14,875 nucleotides of DNA from Phycisphaerae bacterium (GTDB lineage: Bacteria > Planctomycetota > Phycisphaerae > Sedimentisphaerales > Anaerobacaceae), in assembly GCA_030602845.1 (NCBI GenBank), contig JAUVYZ010000013.1, forward strand, positions 1 through 14,875, written 5' to 3'. Below, in pieces: positions 1 through 8,400 of the stretch. The translations under genes were made by a program, and so were the position numbers. Each line of letters starts with the position of its first letter. The first letter of the stretch is position 1. The notes beneath the pieces were generated by a model. The model was not told the origin of the DNA, ran no database searches, and worked only from the letters and a program-made list of their open reading frames with translations.

Positions 1-2485
1 TGGACAATCCCCAGCCGCCAAAGAGACAGTTGATTTCCACGGCAGAATGGTCTCCTGAGTCGAACACGAGTTCGACCCGCGTCCAGTCTTTTGTCCCGGT
101 GATTGCGGGCGTCTGTAAGGGCTGAATGTTGTGCAGATTTAACAAGGCCCCCTTCCCGGAGCCGGCAGCCAGATTTTCCGTTTTAATCCAGCCGGATAAC
201 CTGTATTGTGAGCGCGGCTTGACGGCCACCGAGGTCAGCCACCCGATATCGGCCCCGCTTTCTGACGACAGCATAACGGCCCGTTTGCCTGTTCGCCCCG
301 CCCCTCCGAGAGGCGGGGTTCGGCCGCCCTCAACATACTTGAATTCGCCTTTTCCGCGGTACGTTTGCGTTTTCCATCCCACAGGCTTATTATTAACTCC
401 TTTTTCAAATGAAGGATTGCGTATCGCTCCCGGCGGCGTTACGGGCTGTGCCGCCGACTCATCGCGCGCCAGCCAGACCGTCATCTCGCCGGTGCCGCGG
501 TGCGCCCAGGCATAATAAGGAATCGCCACAAAATCCTGCTGTTTCTTCGATACGGATTTCTCGTCCTTGCCATAACTCAACGCGACGGCTTTGGCGCGAA
601 TCACCGTTACGCCGTTGAGCATATCCTTGCGGTATTCAGCCGTCAGTCTCGTGTTATCCGCCACGACAACGTTAAGAACGTGGCCGTTGTTGTCCGGCCA
701 TTCAGCACAGTACACGATTGGGCCTCGCTCAAGCGCTACCTTGCCTGCGTTTTCCGTAACCTTCTCGTGAGACAGCACTCGCCGCACCGGCATCGGCAGA
801 TTTAGCTCGATGACATCGCCTTTCCTCCACCTGCGTCGGATGCGAGCGAAGCCCTTCTCCATGTCCAGAGCAAGCCCTTTGCCGTTGACCTTGAGCGTTA
901 CCTTCTCATCGCTGGGGTTCACCCCGCCCTTCTGCGAAAGGCTGGGGTTCATATAACGATACAGGTCGCTGGGCACGGGCTGGTTCCTCGCCCAGCCGGG
1001 AATGCGAACACAAATCGTAAATTCCGCTCCGGCAAAGACATCGCTGCCGGACTTTGGTTCAACCGTCATCTTCACCTGCCCGTCCCACGGGTACCGCGTC
1101 TGCTGCTTTATCCGCACGGTGTTGTTTTTCATCCTGACCGTGGCGGAGCCGCTGACGAACAGGTTGACGTACAGCTTGTCACCCGCTTGTGCATATGCGT
1201 ATCGTGGCACCGAGGCCATAAAACGGGTTACGTTCCCCGGACAGCAGGCACAAGGAAACCACGGACTGCGCTTGTGCTGGCCGCGCGACTCAAGCGGGTT
1301 GGGATAGAAGAAGCTGTCGCCTTTCAGGGACACGCCCGAAATCAAAGCGTTATAGAGCGTCCGCTCCAATACGTCGATGTACTTCGCATCGGCGCCGAAC
1401 AGGAACATCCGGTGGTTCCACATTACGTTGCCGATGGCGGCGCAGGTCTCACAGTAGGCACTGGCGTTTGGCAGCTCGTAATTATTGCCGAAGGCTTCAC
1501 CCGAACCACGGGCTCCGATGCCGCCGGTCAGATACAGTTTTTTTGCGACGACGTTGTTCCATATCCGGTCAACTGCTTCGACGTAACTGTGGTCGCCGGT
1601 CAGTGCCGCGACATCCGCCATTCCGCAATACATATAAGAGGCCCGCACCGCGTGACCCACCGCTTCGCTTTGCTCAACCACCCTCCGATGCGCCTGACGG
1701 TATGCGTTGCCGTCGGGCCCGCGAGTATCAAGATAGAACTTCGCCAGCTTCAAATACTTCTCGTTCCCCGTGCTCCGGTACAGCCCCGCCAGCCCCATCT
1801 CGATTATCTGGTGGCCTGGTGCAGTCTCATTCTTGCCCGGGCCGAACACTTTATCTAAAAAGTCGGCATTTTTAGTCGCAACATCCAGCAGGGTGCGCTT
1901 GCCGGTCGCCTGGTAATGTGCGACCGCCGCCTCATAAAGATGGCCCATATTGTACAATTCGTGACTGCCTCCCAGTTTTGACCAGCGTTCTTCGCCGAAC
2001 CAGTTAATCAGTTTCTTCGCATTATTCGTCCGGCAGGTAAACAGGTAGCCGTCATCCTCCTGCGCGGCAGCGATTTTGACAATCAGCTCATCCAGATATT
2101 TCTCAAGCTTCGGGTCGGGATGGACGCTCAACGAGTATGCAGCACCTTCAAGAATCTTGTACGGGTCCGTATCGTCGAACGGATAGTTGGCTCGATGCTC
2201 GCCCTTCACAAGGCCGCCGGCTATGGCGAAATTGTCAATCCGCCCGGTTTCTTCGCACTTTCCGAAAGCGTAGGGAATCGACACTTTTCGGTTGGTTTCA
2301 ATTCGGGGCGCCCAGAAAACATCGGCAACCTTAACATCGGTGAACGATACCGGTTCAATAGGATAATCCTTCTTCATCTTTCGGCCCGAGACGTTACTGC
2401 TCGTCTGGCCCTCGCATCCTTGAATGAACAGTCCAAGACAAATCCCGAGCATTACTACCAGTTTGGTTATGCTTTTTGCGTTCAT
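1..2485 (-). CDS. GH127 (DUF1680) beta-L-arabinofuranosidase-like lipoprotein, 3' end missing
   Basis: Reading the minus strand from the ATG at 2483-2485 gives about 828 uninterrupted residues to the window edge, with no stop, so the C-terminus lies outside. An upstream AAAGGGA supports the start. The N-terminus has a hydrophobic stretch ending in IQGC, a lipoprotein-type signal (Cys22), so the enzyme is probably membrane-anchored and faces outward. The body matches the GH127 family, whose characterised members remove beta-L-arabinofuranose using a zinc-bound cysteine nucleophile. The expected ligands are visible: E346 and C348 in 'AYCETC', and C414-C415 in 'CACCPGN'; the second Cys of the pair or its neighbour is the nucleophile. 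From about residue 690 ('NPSFEKG' to 'INCLFGGWG') there is a beta-rich carbohydrate-binding-like domain. The gene diverges from the sugar ABC genes. The family is sure; the exact substrate is inferred, since GH127 also includes enzymes acting on other sugars. Confidence 0.9.
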   Translation of the reverse strand, partial: MNAKSITKLVVMLGICLGLFIQGCEGQTSSNVSGRKMKKDYPIEPVSFTDVKVADVFWAPRIETNRKVSIPYAFGKCEETGRIDNFAIAGGLVKGEHRANYPFDDTDPYKILEGAAYSLSVHPDPKLEKYLDELIVKIAAAQEDDGYLFTCRTNNAKKLINWFGEERWSKLGGSHELYNMGHLYEAAVAHYQATGKRTLLDVATKNADFLDKVFGPGKNETAPGHQIIEMGLAGLYRSTGNEKYLKLAKFYLDTRGPDGNAYRQAHRRVVEQSEAVGHAVRASYMYCGMADVAALTGDHSYVEAVDRIWNNVVAKKLYLTGGIGARGSGEAFGNNYELPNASAYCETCAAIGNVMWNHRMFLFGADAKYIDVLERTLYNALISGVSLKGDSFFYPNPLESRGQHKRSPWFPCACCPGNVTRFMASVPRYAYAQAGDKLYVNLFVSGSATVRMKNNTVRIKQQTRYPWDGQVKMTVEPKSGSDVFAGAEFTICVRIPGWARNQPVPSDLYRYMNPSLSQKGGVNPSDEKVTLKVNGKGLALDMEKGFARIRRRWRKGDVIELNLPMPVRRVLSHEKVTENAGKVALERGPIVYCAEWPDNNGHVLNVVVADNTRLTAEYRKDMLNGVTVIRAKAVALSYGKDEKSVSKKQQDFVAIPYYAWAHRGTGEMTVWLARDESAAQPVTPPGAIRNPSFEKGVNNKPVGWKTQTYRGKGEFKYVEGGRTPPLGGAGRTGKRAVMLSSESGADIGWLTSVAVKPRSQYRLSGWIKTENLAAGSGKGALLNLHNIQPLQTPAITGTKDWTRVELVFDSGDHSAVEINCLFGGWGLS

Positions 2486-2551
2486 AATAATCCCTTTCCA
2501 ATTTCGGTTGACCGTGTGTTGAAGCAATGATTGTAAGGAAAATCACCCGAA

Positions 2552-2755
2552 ATGCAACTCAATAAAGTCTTTGTCGTTGAGGACGTGATTGCGCTGGGCA
2601 TTTTGCCCGTCATAAACACCCGTGCCCCATATCCGTGCGAACTTGAGTTTGCCTGCCAATTCGCGGTGGACATCGCCTGGAAAAACGGTAAGCTTACAAA
2701 CGCAGTTATACGCTCGAAATTGGGCCGTAAGTACCGGGCAAACGAGAAAAGATAG
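2552..2755 (+). pseudogene. Possible C-terminal remnant of a GH95 alpha-L-fucosidase
   Basis: A 67-codon open frame in the divergent gap. Its second half, roughly 2641-2740, contains 'VDIAWKNGKLTNAVIRSKLG', which resembles the C-terminal beta-domain of GH95 enzymes, where a segment of the form F-x-V-D-I-x-W-K-D-G-K-L-x-x-A-x-I-R-S-x-L-G occurs just before the protein ends. The first half shows no likeness to that family. No catalytic GH95 domain is present upstream. I read this as the tail left after a deletion or rearrangement removed a neighbouring fucosidase gene. It could instead be a chance frame or an unrelated small protein: the match rests on about 30 residues recalled from the family, not on a search. 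GH95 would fit the local theme of plant-polysaccharide side-chain removal. Confidence 0.4.
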
Positions 2756-2771
2756 AAGGATTTATATCTGA

Positions 2772-4364
2772 ATGTATTCGAATGACAGTGTAATCGGGAC
2801 CCCATTTTGCAATAAGTCGCAAAATGGGAACGGGACCCCAAACGCTTTCTTCGCGTTTGGGAACCCGAATCCAGTCCTGCAAATGCAGGGGATTGTGAAG
2901 GAGTTTGCCGGTACACGGGCGCTCGATGAAGTTGATTTCGATGTCCGCCCCGGTGAGGTCCATGCGCTAATCGGCGAGAACGGCGCGGGCAAGTCAACGC
3001 TGATGAACGTCCTGGCCGGCCGGTTCGACGACTACACAGGCCTTATCACCTTTGACGGCCGCCAGGTGAGAATAACCAGTCCCCGTCAGGCCCGCAATAT
3101 GGGCATCGCCGTAATCTACCAGGAGTTGAGCGTACTGCCCAATTTTACCGTGGCCGAGAACATCATGCTCGGCGACGAGAAGGCGCAGCGCTGGACGCGC
3201 AAACTGGACCGCGCATCAATCAACGCCGGGGCACGCAAAATCATTGAGTACCTGCGTTTCGACCTGGACCCTGATGAGCCGGTCGGCCAACTCAGCAAGG
3301 CCCGGCAGTGCCTCGTCGAGATTGCCGGCGCACTGCGCCGCAACATCAGGTTACTCGTGTTCGACGAACCCACTGCCTCATTAGGCAGTGAAGATATCGA
3401 CAAGCTCTTCGGCGTAATCAAGGACCTAAGGGACAGGGGTCTGGCAATGGTGTATATCTCACACCGCCTGGCGGAACTGCCCATAATCGCCGACCGTGTT
3501 ACCGTGCTGCGCGACGGCAGGATGGTGGGCACCAAAGCCATCACCGACTGTCGGATATCGGAGCTGACTCGCATGATGCTCGGGCACGACCTGGCCGAGG
3601 CCTTTCCACAAAAGACGAACCGGCCGGGCAAAGTCATCCTCAAGGCCGAAGGCCTGACCCGTCCGGGCGTGTTTGAAAACATCTCCTTCGAGCTGCGCGA
3701 GGGCGAGATTCTGGGCATCGCCGGCCTGGTCGGGTCCGGACGAAGCGAAATTGTCCGCGCCATCTTTGGGGCCGATGATGCCCGCGGGACAGTGGAATTC
3801 CGAGGCAGACCCATCGTGGGCCGCTCTCCCTCTCTGTGCCGTGCCCTGGGTATCGGCATGGTCCCGGAGAACCGCAAGCGCGAGGGTAACATCACCGGCA
3901 GGACTATGGCCGAGAATCTCAATATCAGCATCCTTGACCGGCTTGCCGGCAGGCTGGGATTTCAATCGCCGCGAAACCTCGCCGCCCACGCCACGCGTAT
4001 GATTAAACAGATGAAGATTGACCCGCCCAGGCCTCAAATGGACATCCAGGACCTCAGCGGCGGCAACCAGCAAAAGGTAATTGTCGGACGCTGGCTGGCA
4101 GCCGAATCGAAGGTGATTATCTTCGACGAGCCAACCCAGGGCATTGACGTCGGCACCAAGTCGCAGATGTACAGACTGATTATCGACCTGGCCCGCCGGG
4201 GCCGGGCGATAATCTTAATCTCCTCCGAGCTAATCGAGATTGCAAAGCTCGCCGACCGCATCCTCGTCATTCGAGACGGTCGGCTCGTGCGGGAAATGCA
4301 GGGACGCCAAACCGACGAGGATGCACTTTTCGCCGAATGCGGCCGAAAGGATAAATCTGAATGA
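2772..4364 (+). CDS. Sugar ABC transporter ATP-binding protein, RbsA/MglA type
   Basis: A 530-residue protein with two ABC domains in one chain, the layout of ribose, galactose and arabinose importers; it drives sugar uptake on the cytoplasmic face. Domain 1: Walker A 'GENGAGKST' (residues 68-76), a weak signature 'LSKARQ', Walker B 'LLVFDEPTAS', and the switch His in 'VYISHRLAE'. Domain 2: a degenerate Walker A 'GLVGSGRSE' as usual for the family, signature 'LSGGNQQK' and Walker B 'VIIFDEPTQG'. An AGAAGGA lies 11 bp before the ATG at 2772. Family members normally start only a few residues before 'VLQMQGIVKEF'; here about 26 extra residues are encoded by the hairpin pair. An ATG at 2883 inside that segment would give a 493-residue protein without them. 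The permease gene follows with a 4-bp overlap. The substrate cannot be read from the sequence; arabinose or another pentose is plausible from the flanking glycosidases. Confidence 0.93.
   Translation: MYSNDSVIGTPFCNKSQNGNGTPNAFFAFGNPNPVLQMQGIVKEFAGTRALDEVDFDVRPGEVHALIGENGAGKSTLMNVLAGRFDDYTGLITFDGRQVRITSPRQARNMGIAVIYQELSVLPNFTVAENIMLGDEKAQRWTRKLDRASINAGARKIIEYLRFDLDPDEPVGQLSKARQCLVEIAGALRRNIRLLVFDEPTASLGSEDIDKLFGVIKDLRDRGLAMVYISHRLAELPIIADRVTVLRDGRMVGTKAITDCRISELTRMMLGHDLAEAFPQKTNRPGKVILKAEGLTRPGVFENISFELREGEILGIAGLVGSGRSEIVRAIFGADDARGTVEFRGRPIVGRSPSLCRALGIGMVPENRKREGNITGRTMAENLNISILDRLAGRLGFQSPRNLAAHATRMIKQMKIDPPRPQMDIQDLSGGNQQKVIVGRWLAAESKVIIFDEPTQGIDVGTKSQMYRLIIDLARRGRAIILISSELIEIAKLADRILVIRDGRLVREMQGRQTDEDALFAECGRKDKSE
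2795..2866. repeat. Two tandem hairpins with a shared GGGACCCC...GGGAAC frame
   Basis: Unit 1 has a perfect 10-bp inverted repeat, CCCATTTTGC (2801-2810) and GCAAAATGGG (2819-2828), with an 8-nt loop. Unit 2 has a perfect 9-bp inverted repeat, CCCAAACGC (2837-2845) and GCGTTTGGG (2853-2861), with a 7-nt loop. Both units are preceded by CGGGAC and followed by AAC, but the inner arms differ and each arm still pairs with its own partner. That is how REP-like or transposase-recognised palindromes behave. The pair sits in the 5' end of the ABC ATPase reading frame, and no T-run follows, so it is not a terminator. Confidence 0.75.
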
Positions 4365-5398
4365 GTAATGACACCAAAAAACCCTATGCCCAAAGGATTC
4401 GGGGCGCTCTTTCTTTCCGGAAGCTGCAACAGGCCTCCATCCTGCTCCTCCTGGTGGGTCTGTGTGCTTTTGCCTCTTACAGAAGTCCTACGTTCTTCAC
4501 CTGGACCAATCTCGTGGACAATCTCCTCACCAACGCCGCAGCGCTGGGGGTTATCGCCATCGGCATGACCTTCGTGATGATTGCCGGCGGATTTGACCTG
4601 TCCGTGGCCTCCACCACCGTTGTCTGCAGCGTCGTTCTGGTATTGACAATGGATGTCCTTTCGCCCTATGGTGCAGCGGTGGCAATCCCGGCTGCGCTGC
4701 TGCTGACAGCCCTGGTCGGCATCGTACTCGGTGCGGCCAACGGTGTCCTTATCGCTTATGTGGGGGTGAACCCTTTCGTGGTGACCCTCAGCACTATGCT
4801 GGTCTTCCGCGGACTCGCTCTCATCCTGACCGGCGGAGGCCAGGCCAAACAGGTCGCCGATATTCCCCTCCGCAATCAATTTAACTGGGTTTACGACGCA
4901 CAGCTCCCGCTTTTCGGGCAAAGCTGTCAGGTTTCCATGCCCATCGTGATATTTCTGGTAACCTTCTGTCTCGGCATCTACCTGCTGCGGTTCACACGTT
5001 TCGGGCACTACCTCTATGCCATCGGCGGCAACGAGGAGGCCGCCTGGCTGGCAGGTGTAAACACGCACCGAATAAAGGCGGCCACCTATGTCCTGTGCGG
5101 TTTCACCTGTGCCGTTGCAGCAGCCATTTTCGTGGCTATGACCGCAACCGCACAGGCCGAGAGCCACGTGGGCAAGGAGCTGGTCGTCATTGCCAGCGTC
5201 ATCGTCGGCGGCACGCCTCTGGGAGGCGGCAGCGGCGGATTGACCTCGACGCTAATCGGGTTGCTTTTGCTGCGGGTAATTGATAACCTATTGACGCAGT
5301 TCAGCATCGGAGCTGAATACCGAAAGGTTGTTACCGGTATGATCATCATTATCGTGGTAACGGTTGACGTACTGGCCAAGAAACGCAGCCGAAAATAA
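4361..5398 (+). CDS. Sugar ABC transporter permease, RbsC/YtfT type
   Basis: A 345-residue membrane protein of the BPD_transp_2 family, the partner of the ATPase just upstream. Its ATG overlaps the ATPase stop in ATGA, so translation is probably coupled. A short charged N-terminus is followed by many hydrophobic segments, about eight to ten. Family landmarks are visible: 'GGFDLSVAST' after the second or third helix, the loop 'AIGGNEEAAWLAGVNTHRIK', which is the expected ATPase contact region, and the glycine-rich 'GGTPLGGGSGG' near the end. The length is normal. No periplasmic binding protein is encoded next to it, although such importers need one; it is presumably elsewhere. The 71 bp after the stop hold a short hairpin and the ribosome site of the next gene. 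Confidence 0.93.
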   Translation: MSNDTKKPYAQRIRGALSFRKLQQASILLLLVGLCAFASYRSPTFFTWTNLVDNLLTNAAALGVIAIGMTFVMIAGGFDLSVASTTVVCSVVLVLTMDVLSPYGAAVAIPAALLLTALVGIVLGAANGVLIAYVGVNPFVVTLSTMLVFRGLALILTGGGQAKQVADIPLRNQFNWVYDAQLPLFGQSCQVSMPIVIFLVTFCLGIYLLRFTRFGHYLYAIGGNEEAAWLAGVNTHRIKAATYVLCGFTCAVAAAIFVAMTATAQAESHVGKELVVIASVIVGGTPLGGGSGGLTSTLIGLLLLRVIDNLLTQFSIGAEYRKVVTGMIIIIVVTVDVLAKKRSRK

Positions 5399-5422
5399 TA
5401 TTTGTCAAGAACGTGAACTCGT

Positions 5423-5438
5423 CTCGGCGAAGGCCGAG
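5423..5438. other. Short hairpin between permease and GH172 gene
   Basis: A perfect 6-bp stem, CTCGGC and GCCGAG, with a GAAG loop in the 71-bp gap after the permease. There is no following T-run, so it is unlikely to be an intrinsic terminator. It might shield or process the transcript between importer and enzyme genes, or be chance in GC-rich sequence. Confidence 0.4.
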
Positions 5439-5469
5439 GCCGTAGCAGGACAGGAAAGGAGTGTGAAGA

Positions 5470-8400
5470 ATGAAAAAATTTTGGATGACTGTAATTGGGC
5501 TTGTGGTTTGGAGTCTTTATGGATGCGGCTCGCTGATTCCAGCGCAATTTACACAGCCGGCACAAGCCAGCACCGCGGAGAGGTTGACATATATCGACCT
5601 TATTGACCGCCTCACTGATTTAGAGCAGCTGGCGACGCTCCCGGCCCCGGGTGAAAAATGCCAGCAATGGTCGAGCTACGACAGGCGGAGTAAATACGAC
5701 CAGGCCTCCGGCAAATATGTCGGCTGGTTCGCCAACGGCGACGGCAATGGCATCATCCGCAAAGAGGGTGACACCCAGGTCTTCGCCGAGATGCAGGGCC
5801 CCGGTGTTATCTGGCGCATCTGGTCGGCAATGGCCAATAAAGGGCACGTAAAGATTTATCTCGACGGCGCCGCCGAACCTGCCGTCGACCTTCCCTTTAT
5901 AGGTTACTTCAACCGCGAGAATGAGCCCTTTACCCACCCGGCCCTTGTCCACATGACCGCACGCGGACAGAATTGCTATGTCCCCATCCCATACCAGAAA
6001 TCGTGCAAAATCGTGGGTGAAGGCGATTGGGGAAGATATTTCCATTTCACATACACGACTTACCCTAAGGGTACCATTCTGCCCACGTTCAAACGCGACC
6101 TTTCTCCTGCCGAATCAAAGGCCCTCGATAAGGCCGCCAAGGTTCTTGCCGAACGCGGATTCGACCCGGCCGGCAAACGTCCCGTCGAAGTCACTCAAAT
6201 AAGCAACGTGCCGATTGCTCCCGGTGAGACGGCAATTATTGCTAAATTGAGGGGCACAGCCGCCATCATTGCCATAAAAGTCGATATGGATTTGCCTGAA
6301 TCTCCTGATGACCGTAATGTGCTACGTGAGCTTGTTTTGCGCATCTACTGGGACGGCGAATCCCAACCAAGCGTCTGGGTGCCGTTAGGTGACTTCTTCG
6401 GTACTGCTCCCGGCGTGAACAAGTATAAGTCTCTGCCCTTGGGGATGACGGACGAGGGCTTTTATTCGTACTGGTATATGCCGTTCAAGAGAGGTGCTTT
6501 AGTGAAATTAACCAATGACGGGGATAAAACACGCACCGTTCAATTTACAATTACCCACGCCCCACTTACAAAGCCGATTGAAAAGCTTGGAAGGTTCCAC
6601 GCAAAATGGCACCGCGACGCCTTCCTGCCCGAAGAGCCCGAACGCATGGCCCCGGAGTGCATCGATTGGACAATGCTAAAGACCGAAGGACGAGGCCGGT
6701 TCTGCGGCGTGATGCTCCACGTATGGAATCCCAGAGGCGGATGGTGGGGCGAAGGAGATGAAAAATTTTTCGTCGATGGCGAAAAATTTCCCTCCACTAT
6801 CGGTACCGGCTCCGAAGACTACTTCGGCTACGCCTGGTGCAACCCAACGCTCTTCCAAAACTGCTACCACAATCAGACAATCAGTATGAACAATCGCGGA
6901 CACATCTCCGTGAACCGCTGGCACATCACAGATAATGTCCCCTTCCAGAAATCTTTCGAAGCTGCGATTGAGAAATACTACCCCAACAGCAAGCCCACAC
7001 TTTACGCCGCTACTGCATACTGGTATCAGGCAGCCGGCCAGACCGACCCTTATCAACCTGTGCCGGTTGAGCAGCGCAAAGGATATTTGGGCCGGATTAA
7101 AATCTTCAAGGTTAAGGACGCTTTGGAAGGAGAAAAGCTCAAGATTCTCTCAAAGACAGGAGGGACCGCAAACCAGCAAGACTTAAGTATATTCGGTGTA
7201 AACTGGAGTGGCGAGGCGCACCTCTGGTGGATTGAAGGCAAACCGGGCGATACGCTCGATTTAGCGGTGCCAGTGAAGAAAACCGCGGTGTATAGATTGA
7301 AAATGCAGCTTACAAAAGCTATTGACTATGGCATTGTTCAGCTATATCTGGATGGTAAAAAGCTCGGCGGCCCCATCGACCTTTACAACAACGGCGTAGT
7401 GCCCACCGGCGTTCTGGATATGGGCATTCACGAGCTCGACAAGGGTGAGCATAAATTGAGAGTTGAGATTATTGGTGCAAATAAGAAAGCCGTAAAGAAA
7501 TATATGTTTGGCATTGATTATTTGCTCCTGGAAGAAGTTAAATCAGGTTTCTATCTGCCGGAGAATCCCTCCTACACAATCCTCGATTCGGTGCGCGATT
7601 CGGTGCGCTTTGCGGAGGGCACCCTCGTCCCTTTTGACGGCAGGCTGGCCTGCAAGTCCAGCTTCGTGGACCAGGCTGGCAACGTAATGGGCTGGCACGA
7701 TTTCGGAAACCTCGAAGGCCCGGGCTGGGCCGCAAACGCCGTCGGTGGAGCATACGAACTATACTCCTTCGCTAAGTTTACGAAAAACAAACGCCTCGCC
7801 GAAAAGGCGCTTCTGCTGCTCGACCATGTTCTTGAGGACGGCTTCATCAACTACGAGACAGGCTTCATCACCGGCTACCGGCTCACCACCACCAACAAGT
7901 TCTGCCTCAATTACCAGCACAAAAGCAACTGGTTCTGCCCCGGCTCGATGGCCAAAATCGCATATCAGCTGCTCATCTTCAGCGACCTTCTGGACAACCC
8001 CAGAAAGCAAAAGATGCGCCAAATCGCTCGCAAAACCGCAGCCTGGATTGACAAAAACGTAAAATCCACCCCTAACGGCTGGTACCCGCGACGCTGCAAA
8101 CCATCGGGCGAACACTACCCCAACAACGCTTACGGCCACTCGGACATCCTCTTCGAAAAAAGCGCCGACGGACTCTTCATTATCCAGCTTATGACTGAGC
8201 TTACCAAACGAGGCCTGGCCGATTACACGAGTAGAATCAACGAAAAGGTAAAGTTATTCATAAAGTTGGGCGGAATCTTCGGCAGTATTAATCACGACAC
8301 TTATGATGAACACGAAAACGTTGCCTATTCGGTGGCGTTTCGTGTCCTGCGAGAGGTGGCTAAGTTACTCGGTGACGAAACAATTCGTTCTTTCGCTTAC

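Noticed and set aside
126..2530. Several plus-strand open frames across the left end
   Set aside because: All lie opposite the continuous GH127 frame, which has all expected catalytic residues and no interruption.
4034..5167. Long open frame on the minus strand under the ATPase end and permease
   Set aside because: Its sequence is biased and low in hydrophobic content, it matches no family I know, and it lies opposite two strongly recognisable genes that overlap properly.
5423..5438. Terminator between permease and GH172 gene
   Set aside because: The hairpin has no following T-run and the next gene starts 32 bp later in the same direction.
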